Assembly: GCA_964596165.1 (NCBI GenBank)
Contig: CAZQTW010000099.1
Span: 1 to 16,918 of the forward strand
Reading direction: 5' to 3'
DNA length: 16,918 nt
DNA from: CAYUQT01 sp964596165
GTDB lineage: Bacteria; Planctomycetota; Phycisphaerae; UBA1845; JAFGLZ01
Below the pieces are notes generated by a model. It saw only the letters and a list, made by a program, of their open reading frames with translations. It ran no database searches and had not been told where the DNA came from. Shown here in pieces: positions 1 through 7,700 of the stretch; within the stretch, counting starts at the first letter, position 1, and the number at the start of each line of letters is the position of its first letter. Both the position numbers and the translations under genes were made by a program.

Positions 1-3000
1 GGCTGACGTTCGATCCGTCGGCCTCGCCGTAGGTCGTCTCCGTCAGGAGGCGGCCCATCAGGTCGTATGAGCGGCGGGTGATCTGGTCCTGGTATTCGGC
101 GGGCGTCATGCGGGCCGGATCGGCCATGCGGGCGTGCAGCGTCTGATTGCCCTGGGCATCGTATTCCCACCGCTCCTGCGCAAGGATCTGCTGCGTGGCC
201 GGGTCGCGGCTGGTCTGCCGCATCTTGTGGCCACGGGAGTCGTAGGCGACCTCGACCTGGAACTTGGATGTGCTGTTTTCCTTGTAGATGGTTCGGGTTC
301 GTCGGCCCGCGCCGTCGTACGTGTGCGTCGTGACGTTCGACACGCCGCTTCGGATCGGCGTGGTTTCCGTGGTGACGTTGCCCCGCTGGTCGTAGGCGTA
401 GGTGATCGCCTGCGTCGCATCGGGATTCAGCGTCGACAGGCGGAAGCCCCGCCAGTCGTAGGTGTGCGTCGTGACGGCGTTGCCGCCGTCGTTGGTGTCG
501 CCGGCGACCGTCTCGGTCAGGACGTTGCCGACGCGGTCGTAGGTCAGCGTGGTGATGCGATCCTTGGTCCCGTCGGGCGTGCCCGGCGTCGCCAGTTGTT
601 GCGTCCGCCACGCGCGCCCGAGGGTGTCGAGCTGATAGCGGACGTCCCGCTTGAGCCCGGTGTTCTCGGCCGTGCCCGTGTATTCGCGGACGACGTCGGC
701 GTTGGTCTCGTTGCCGTTCGAGAGGAACTCGCGGCCGATGTAGGCGTTGTCGGGCATGTTGTGTCGGATCTCGGCCTTGCGGCGGTTGAACCGGTCGTAG
801 ACGTATTCGGTCTCGGCGGCCTCGCCGCCCGAGCTTTGGCAGGTGCGGTAGGTGAGGTTGCCGTTGAGGTCGTACTGATAGGTGTTGGTCCAAACGACGG
901 TGGTGCCGCCGTAGCCGATCTCCTGTTGGGTGACGAGCCCCCGGCCGTCGCGGGTGAGCTTCTCGAACGTGCCGTCGGGATAGGTAATCTTGGTAATGCG
1001 GTCCTGGCGGTCGTATTCATACTGCCAGACTCGTGAGGGCTGGCCGTTGCGGGTGGTCGTTCGGGTGACGATGCGGCCATAGAGGTCGTAGGAGTATTCG
1101 GTATCGATCCACGCAGCGGGCGAGCCGGGTGTGAACGGACCGTCGTGGTCGGCCACGCGGATCGTCTTGAGTCGGCCGTCCTGATAGACGTACCGCGTCT
1201 GGCGGATGGCGTTGGCGTCGCTGGGCCCGGCGCATGTGTATTCTTCCGACAGCAGGCCGGTGTTGGGGTCATAGCCTTTGACGGTCTTGATCCCGTCCGG
1301 GTCGGTCCGCGAGGTCTCCTCGCCAAAGGCGTTGAATGTGAAGGTCGTCTGGCGCGATTGTGAACCCTGGGTCTCGGTGCGCCCGGTGACGTTGTCATAG
1401 GCGTCGTAGGTCAGTGTGGTGGTGACGGGGTTCCCCTGGCCGTCGTTTCGGATTTCGGTGGCCACCAGCTTTCGCTTTGGCTGGTAAGTGAAGGCCTGAT
1501 ACGAGCTGCCTCCGCCGGGGTTGACGACGGGGTCATTGCGGAGCGTGAGGAAGCCCCAGTTGTCGAAGTGCCAAGTGGTGTTGGCGTCGCGGGCGTGGTC
1601 CCACTCGGCAACCTTCTGCCAGATGCCCCAGTCGGGGAAGTTGGGGTCGTTGGGGTTGCTGGGCTTGTTGGGGTCGTTGGGATCGGGCGACCGCCGCCGG
1701 TATTCGTACGTCACGTGGAACGCCTTTTCCGAAGCGCCGGGGGCCTCGGCCCAGTAGGTCTCCATCAGGCTGTTCTGCTTGTTGGGGTCGAAGACCTCGA
1801 TCTGCTTGATGCCGCTGGGCAGAATGGTGGTGCGTCGGTTGGGCACCGTGCTGTTGTATGCGTCCCAGGCGTAGTGCGTCACCGAGGCCGTCCCGCTGAG
1901 GCTAGCGAGTGCGTGGAATTCCTCCATGCGTTTCATGACGCCTCGGCTGGTCTCGGTGTTGTCGAACCAGCGGACGACGCCCTGGTAGTTGGCGTCGTCG
2001 ACGTAGTGCTTGGCCGTCATGGGCCAATCGTTGGGATCGTTCGGATCGTTGGGGTCCTCGTAGAGGTATTCCGCGATGGTCTCCTGGCTCGGCGATTGGC
2101 CACGCGTGATTCGGATCAGTCGGCCACGGCTGTCGTACGTGTATTCGCGGAGGACCGTACCGACGCTATCGCTGATGGACTTGATCTTCCCGGCCGTGGC
2201 GCGATTGGGGTCGTTCGGGTCGTTGGGGTCGGCCGGCGGGTACCACGTGTAGCGTCTACCGCCGCCGGCCCCGACGAACCTCGTTTCCGCCAGGTCCCGC
2301 TCGAGGTAGTCCGGGTAGTCGGGTCTCGGCTGATATGCATTTCCGAATGTACAGGTGAAGTGGCGTGTGCCACCGCCCGATTGCGCGGATGTCCCGGTCA
2401 CGTTAAGTGTAAGCTGATTGCTGTTGGCATCCGTGATGTACTCGTAGTCAATCCGGTTGCCATTGTAGTCCTCCTGATAGGCAAGTCCAAAGTCCTCGTT
2501 GTACTCGAAGAACCGATCGCCCGGCCCGGGGAACTGGCCCGAGTTGGGGTCGTAGTCGATGTCGACCAAATACGCATAGTCGTCGAAGTACTCGCGGACG
2601 TTCAGAACGCCATCAAGCTGTGGGCCTCGGTAGACATCGTCCCCCCAGTAGGTTGGTGTTCCATGGTACCACCATGTGCATTTGTCAGTCGTGAGGAACG
2701 TGTAGGCTTTGTTCCCCGTAGGATCGATGACTTGGAGGCAGTAAGTCCCACCGTAGCATAACCAGTTGATGCTCCAACCTGGAACGTCGTCGTGACAGAA
2801 CCACACGCCGGCGACGTTCATTCGAACAATATCGTCGATGCTGTTGTAGTCGGTCGTATATCGGTGATAGTAGGCGACGTTGCCCAGCGTGTTGTTGAGT
2901 GTCTTGGCCGCCTTCCACTTGCAGTGCCCCACCTTGAGCGAAGGCATGTCGGCGTTCATCTCGTTGACGAGGTTGACGACGGGTACGTCGTCGGCCGCCT

Positions 3001-4111
3001 TCTGCTGTTCGGACGAGATCGTGTCGATCGGCGCCTCGTCGCTCAGTGGTGGCGAGCTGACGGGATAGTTCTCGACCTGCCCTTCCGCGGCGACACCTAC
3101 ATCGATATCGTCCGTCAGGCGGTAACTCCACCGGTCCCCGCCCGTAGGTCCCCACGGAGGCTCATCATCCGCGTCAGGACACCCCGCTATGCTCCCCACC
3201 CAGTTGAGCGTGTGCACGCGGAGCCTGACGGTCCGTCCGGCGACGTCGCGAATCGACACGCCATTCCGAAGCGAGACCTTGATCCAACCGCGCCTCCGAT
3301 ACGTGGGATCGAAGAAGTGGCTCGTGGGAACTACGTGCTGGTTGGGATCCTTGATGTTGCCTACCACGAAGATACTCGATCCGCGGGGACGGAACATCAT
3401 GCAGCCCCCGTTGTCCAGGTTGCGTATGACGTTCTTGAAGTGGCAGTTTTGCCCTTGGCATGCATTCGGGTCGAACGTGGCGTGCGTCACCTCAACCCTG
3501 AACACCGAAGGATCGTAGAACGCCGAGAGCCACACCAGAACGCCGCTCTTGGTGTCCGGTGTGTTGGAGTCCTCTCCTGGAATCGTGATGTGGTAGCGGG
3601 CAGCCGCCACGGGTGGTGTGGGACTGTTGTGAACCTCCAGTGGAATCTCCCGCAGGAAGTCGAGCCCTTCAATCGCTTCGAGGCGAGCCGTATACGTAGG
3701 GAGTTCGAGCGTGCGGGTGCTGCTGTTCGCGTCCAGGTTGTCCATCAAATACAGAGGAAACTGCTCGATCGGCGCCCCGTAGCAGGACTCATCCTGATAG
3801 TACACCCCACCGAATGCCGTCCAGGGCTCCGACCATAGCTCACTAAAATCGCCGCAGGAGTCGGGGTCGTACGAACCAATGCAATACCCCGCCCAATTCG
3901 GGTCGTCAAAGTCTCGCGTACACAGTATGCCCGTGTACGTATTGCACAGCACCCACCAATTGGGATCTTCGCAGATCTGCTGGTCGGTTATCAACACGTT
4001 GTGGATCGGCGGCGGGTCAGGATCATGCGTCATCACCTGCCCCAGCGATTCCGTACTCCAAACGCCGAAAACCAACGTAGTCAGTACCGCGAGAAGATGG
4101 GCTCGTGTCAT
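1..4111 (-). CDS. Secreted RHS/YD-repeat protein, 3' end outside window
   Basis: The frame is open without a stop from the ATG at 4111 to the left edge, about 1,370 residues, so the C-terminus is missing. The start has AAGGGGA 7 bases upstream, and an ATG just before it is followed at once by a stop. Residues 1-25 look like a signal peptide (MTRAHLLAVLTTLVFGVWST). Residues about 330-350 carry a GEVED-like motif (AEGQVENYPV). From about residue 655 onward there are many YD repeats, such as YTYDSRGRLIRIT, LTYDRVGNVLTET and YAYDQRGNVTTET. DPNDPN linkers lie around 2208-2235, 2033-2055 and 1627-1682. RHS proteins form large beta-cocoon shells or cell-surface fibres that often carry a variable C-terminal toxin, but the core and tip lie outside this window, so toxin activity cannot be judged. 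It is the last visible gene of a possible three-gene minus-strand unit. Confidence 0.93.
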   Translation of the reverse strand, partial: MTRAHLLAVLTTLVFGVWSTESLGQVMTHDPDPPPIHNVLITDQQICEDPNWWVLCNTYTGILCTRDFDDPNWAGYCIGSYDPDSCGDFSELWSEPWTAFGGVYYQDESCYGAPIEQFPLYLMDNLDANSSTRTLELPTYTARLEAIEGLDFLREIPLEVHNSPTPPVAAARYHITIPGEDSNTPDTKSGVLVWLSAFYDPSVFRVEVTHATFDPNACQGQNCHFKNVIRNLDNGGCMMFRPRGSSIFVVGNIKDPNQHVVPTSHFFDPTYRRRGWIKVSLRNGVSIRDVAGRTVRLRVHTLNWVGSIAGCPDADDEPPWGPTGGDRWSYRLTDDIDVGVAAEGQVENYPVSSPPLSDEAPIDTISSEQQKAADDVPVVNLVNEMNADMPSLKVGHCKWKAAKTLNNTLGNVAYYHRYTTDYNSIDDIVRMNVAGVWFCHDDVPGWSINWLCYGGTYCLQVIDPTGNKAYTFLTTDKCTWWYHGTPTYWGDDVYRGPQLDGVLNVREYFDDYAYLVDIDYDPNSGQFPGPGDRFFEYNEDFGLAYQEDYNGNRIDYEYITDANSNQLTLNVTGTSAQSGGGTRHFTCTFGNAYQPRPDYPDYLERDLAETRFVGAGGGRRYTWYPPADPNDPNDPNRATAGKIKSISDSVGTVLREYTYDSRGRLIRITRGQSPSQETIAEYLYEDPNDPNDPNDWPMTAKHYVDDANYQGVVRWFDNTETSRGVMKRMEEFHALASLSGTASVTHYAWDAYNSTVPNRRTTILPSGIKQIEVFDPNKQNSLMETYWAEAPGASEKAFHVTYEYRRRSPDPNDPNKPSNPNDPNFPDWGIWQKVAEWDHARDANTTWHFDNWGFLTLRNDPVVNPGGGSSYQAFTYQPKRKLVATEIRNDGQGNPVTTTLTYDAYDNVTGRTETQGSQSRQTTFTFNAFGEETSRTDPDGIKTVKGYDPNTGLLSEEYTCAGPSDANAIRQTRYVYQDGRLKTIRVADHDGPFTPGSPAAWIDTEYSYDLYGRIVTRTTTRNGQPSRVWQYEYDRQDRITKITYPDGTFEKLTRDGRGLVTQQEIGYGGTTVVWTNTYQYDLNGNLTYRTCQSSGGEAAETEYVYDRFNRRKAEIRHNMPDNAYIGREFLSNGNETNADVVREYTGTAENTGLKRDVRYQLDTLGRAWRTQQLATPGTPDGTKDRITTLTYDRVGNVLTETVAGDTNDGGNAVTTHTYDWRGFRLSTLNPDATQAITYAYDQRGNVTTETTPIRSGVSNVTTHTYDGAGRRTRTIYKENSTSKFQVEVAYDSRGHKMRQTSRDPATQQILAQERWEYDAQGNQTLHARMADPARMTPAEYQDQITRRSYDLMGRLLTETTYGEADGSNVS

Positions 4112-4118
4112 CACATAG

Positions 4119-4125
4119 TCCCCTT
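4119..4125 (-). promoter_or_regulatory. Ribosome binding site of the RHS gene
   Basis: AAGGGGA on the minus strand, 7 bases before the ATG at 4111. It fixes the start, because the nearer upstream ATG (4116) is followed directly by TGA. Confidence 0.6.
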
Positions 4126-4200
4126 CAATTGCAGGTGCACTTCACCAACCACATCCAGCTACACGCACAGACCTCGACACTACATGAACCGGCGGCGTTC

Positions 4201-4698
4201 TTAGCGGGCCGTATCCGAACTCGGCGCCCTTCTCCGCTGGGACCGGGTCGCCAAGAATCTCCATACGTCTTTCTGTGATCTGTTCTTCTTGAGTTCTCGC
4301 CAGTCCGGTACCGTCAACCCATTCGGATCTGACACGTGGACAAATGCGGGCCTTGCCGAACGCGCCAATTCGCGTAGCGTCTTGCTCTGCTGCGCTCGAC
4401 CATGGCGGTCGGCCTGCGCCTTTGGAGCGCCGGCCGCGTCAGCCCGCGATTCCTGTGTCGTTGTACCCGAGTCGCAAGTCCGCTCTGGTGACGCCGGCGC
4501 AGTCTTTTCGGCCCGATCGACCACAGAAGTGGCCAGTTGAGATGTCGGTCCCGATGCCGGACGAGAGGCCCTGACCGAAACCCTCTCACCCAAGGTGCGT
4601 TCCCCAGGAGGTTGGCCCTTCCGAGGCACCACAGACATGACCAACAGGCCCATCAACATCGCAACGGCTAGTCCCAAGCAGGCTTTCCATGGTTTCAT
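4201..4698 (-). CDS. Small orphan protein with N-terminal membrane anchor or signal peptide
   Basis: I do not recognise this 165-residue protein. I chose the ATG at 4698 rather than the longer start at 4731, because it gives a clean export-type N-terminus (MKPWKACLGLAVAMLMGLLV) and has GGAG 10 bases upstream. After the hydrophobic stretch (residues about 6-24) the middle is rich in Ala, Ser, Pro, Thr and charged residues and looks disordered. The last 55 residues are more structured and basic, with LTVPDWRELKKNRSQKDVWR and a final RSQRRR. It lies 86 bases after the subtilase stop and 89 bases before the RHS start, on the same strand. It could be a small envelope partner of either. Overlapping frames on both strands are also open, so its coding status rests on the ribosome binding site, the signal-like start and the position. 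Confidence 0.55.
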   Translation of the reverse strand: MKPWKACLGLAVAMLMGLLVMSVVPRKGQPPGERTLGERVSVRASRPASGPTSQLATSVVDRAEKTAPASPERTCDSGTTTQESRADAAGAPKAQADRHGRAQQSKTLRELARSARPAFVHVSDPNGLTVPDWRELKKNRSQKDVWRFLATRSQRRRAPSSDTAR

Positions 4699-4708
4699 GG
4701 TGGCACAT

Positions 4709-4712
4709 CTCC
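4709..4712 (-). promoter_or_regulatory. Ribosome binding site of the small orphan gene
   Basis: GGAG on the minus strand, 10 bases before the ATG at 4698. It is weak but favours this start over the one 33 bases upstream. Confidence 0.4.
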
Positions 4713-4784
4713 ATTCACAGAACCCAACCACTTCAGCTCAGCGAAGCTCCTATCGCACCCCCGCGAAGGAGACCCCGAATGAAC

Positions 4785-7700
4785 TCACCTGGTGCTTCGG
4801 AGCCGACGTGCGACAAGCGTGCACACGACCACACCAAGGGCGAGTGGAAGACCCAGCTCGACACCCCGCCCACATTTGCCGCTGCCTCCAAGGAAGACGG
4901 CCGTTACCTCGCGATCCGCGTTCATAACGATCGACAGCGGGTTATTGACATCCGTCGCGACATAGTTGGCGTCACCGGGGTGATCGGGATCATACAGCTC
5001 CCAGCGGTCAAAGATGTTGCTCCCGATGGGCTGCGCAGTCAGATGGACCTGCTTGCCGTTGGTGTAAGTGAATGGTGGCCAGTTCGGATCGTTCGGATCA
5101 AGCACCACGCCTCCGAGCTCGGGCGTTTGGACGTTCAGCGTCAGCGTCCGGCATGGACACGGACCTCGTGGATACGTCCGAATGTCGTCTTCCTCGAAAT
5201 CCGGAGGAATGCCAAACCCCTCTGACAGGCCAACGAGGGCATAAGCGGTGTTGACACCCCCCATCCAAGCGATCCGAATCCTCCCGTCGAAGTACATCTC
5301 AATCTGCACGTGTCTCCGGCATCCAGCGTAAACGTCGTAGACATTCCACCACGTGACAGTCAAACGGTCGTCCGACTGCTGCCAACGGACACTACAGGTG
5401 TTGGGGTCACCCTCGTAGTAACTGGCCAAGCGGGTATAGAATCCAGACACACGCGGCTGACCGAAGTGGCCCCCGCAACTGGGAATGATCTGCCAATCCG
5501 GATACCCGAACGCAAGATAACCGTTCGCCCCGACATAGACGGGTCTGCTCCTCGACCCATACGCCTGTCCGTAGAGCGAGACCCGGTTGCGATTCAGGAT
5601 GATGCGCATACACCCATCCTGACCAGGGGGCAAGGCTTGGCCGAGATTGGGATCGGTCGGCAAGGCCGTAATGGGCTCGCCACAGGCCGTGTAAAAGGCG
5701 TTGGAACCGTCCGGACGGAATAGAATCGACCAATTCGCGAGGTTTGGATCGTTGATGCCGTGAAGTAGCTGTGTAAAGTACTTTTCACGAAGGACATACG
5801 TGAACGAATAACAGCTACCGTCATTGGCGTCCGTCGACATATTGTTCGCGTCGTCCACGGCGTCCACGGCGTAATAGTACGTTACGTTGGGTTCAAGCGA
5901 GTAGTTGGGCTCCAATTCTACAAGTTGAATCGAATGCGATGTCTGCCGAGATCCCCCGACAGCCTTCTTCGTCAACGCCCCACACGACGTGCCGTAGCGG
6001 ACCGCACCAACCGCCGGTTCGTTCGTGTTGAACGTCACGGAAACGACATAGTCGTCTCCGACATGAATTCCGATGTCCGAGATCACCGGCGGTTCGCAAT
6101 CGGCCGTGGCGGTATCTTGCACAGTCGCCGTATTGCCGTCTCCGATGTTGGCGTCCTGATACGTCACCGCAATCATGTCGCCGTTGCCCAGATGCAGACC
6201 GCTCAGATCAAACATCCCTGAGAACCGGCCCGTATCGTAGTCCGTCTCGGAAAGCACGGCCTCCAGACCACTCGGCGCATTAGGTGAACTCACCAGAACC
6301 GTCACGCTGTCAATAGCCTCGGTATTGACGTTCAGGTCGCAATCGACGAGCGTGATGCCCGCCGTTTCCGTACAACCGTACTTGTCGCGGTCCAGACTGA
6401 TCTGGCCCTTTGAAGAGCACGTACGCTGGGTTGGCGTGAAGGTAATCGAGAACGGTTGAGGTCCATCCGGAACCGAATACCCGCTCACGCGGATCGTCCA
6501 CAGGCCCTCGTTGGGCTCGTCAACGCGGATCTGCTCGATGTTATTGATGTGATCGGCTTGAGTGCGGACGCCCGGTGATGCAGGCTGATTGGGATCCAGC
6601 GTCCACGGATAATGGACTGCGCCGCCAGGGCTTACAGCCACCACATCGAGATCGTTGACGAGCTCCGGATTCGTATTCAGCCCGCCGGGGGCGTCATCCC
6701 ATGCAATCGTGACCTTCAAATTGTTGCTATCGGGGGGAACTTCCACGTAGTACACCTTCTCTCCCCCGTGGTCGACAACGTCCTCCAAGAAGCTGCCTTC
6801 TCGCATGGCATCGATCACGGGTTTGAGCCGGGCGTGCCCGAAACCTCGCTGATATATGGGGCCCTGGTAGTACTGTACGGCATGCTGAGAGAAGAGCGCC
6901 TTCAGTGTCGAATTGCGCGGAAGCGGTGCGCCGGGATGCTGCGTCTTGAAGTCCTCCAGCACCTGGGCACACAGCCCCGTGACCACAGCACAGGCCGCAG
7001 AGGTTCCGTCGCTCCCGCCCAAGGGCACATCATCAGGGTACGTCTGGTAGGAGTAGAACCAGTACACCCCAGGAGGGGTGTGCTCAGGTGTCCAGCACGT
7101 TGACAGAATCTCCCGATTCGTCGGCATGAAGGGGATAAGGGACCCACCGGTCACCCACTCGCAGTACCCGCCGTTCGGGTAGAACCCAGCGGTGAGGTGG
7201 AGCCCCGGCGCAGAAAAGTCCGGCTTGATTCGGCCGTCGTCGGTCGGGCCGAAGCTCAGAAGTTGGATATCCTCAGGGTAGTCGTACCACAAGGCCTCCT
7301 GCATCCATTCGAAATTCATGTAGCAGCCCGGAATCTGCCAGAGGGTCATCGAATTGGCGTCATTGGCGTAACCCGCCCCCACGCTGATGATATTCTTCGC
7401 GGTGGCAGGTGGCGGAATCAGCCCGTACGGACCGTAGACCAGCGGATAGAAATAGGCGGTGTGTCCGTCATTGCCCGATGCCTGGATAACCCGCATTGGC
7501 GGCAGAGGTTCGCCGTTCGGATCGGAACGTCCGCCCCTGACGAGGGCGTCGAGCAACATGCAGACGATGCCGTAGTTGCCCTCCCAATAGATGGACAGCC
7601 CCCGTCTAGCCAGATCCATTCCAATGCTGTTGTTGATGATCTCCGCACCATTGTACTGCCCGTCGATGTAGTCCGCTTCGAGATCCCCCGGGTCCGCATA

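Noticed and set aside
134..3838. Long open frames on the plus strand (134-1036, 1568-2761, 2792-3838)
   Set aside because: They lie opposite the RHS gene, have no recognisable domain, and mirror its Tyr-Asp and Asp-Pro-Asn codons as Val/Gly/Leu-rich text.
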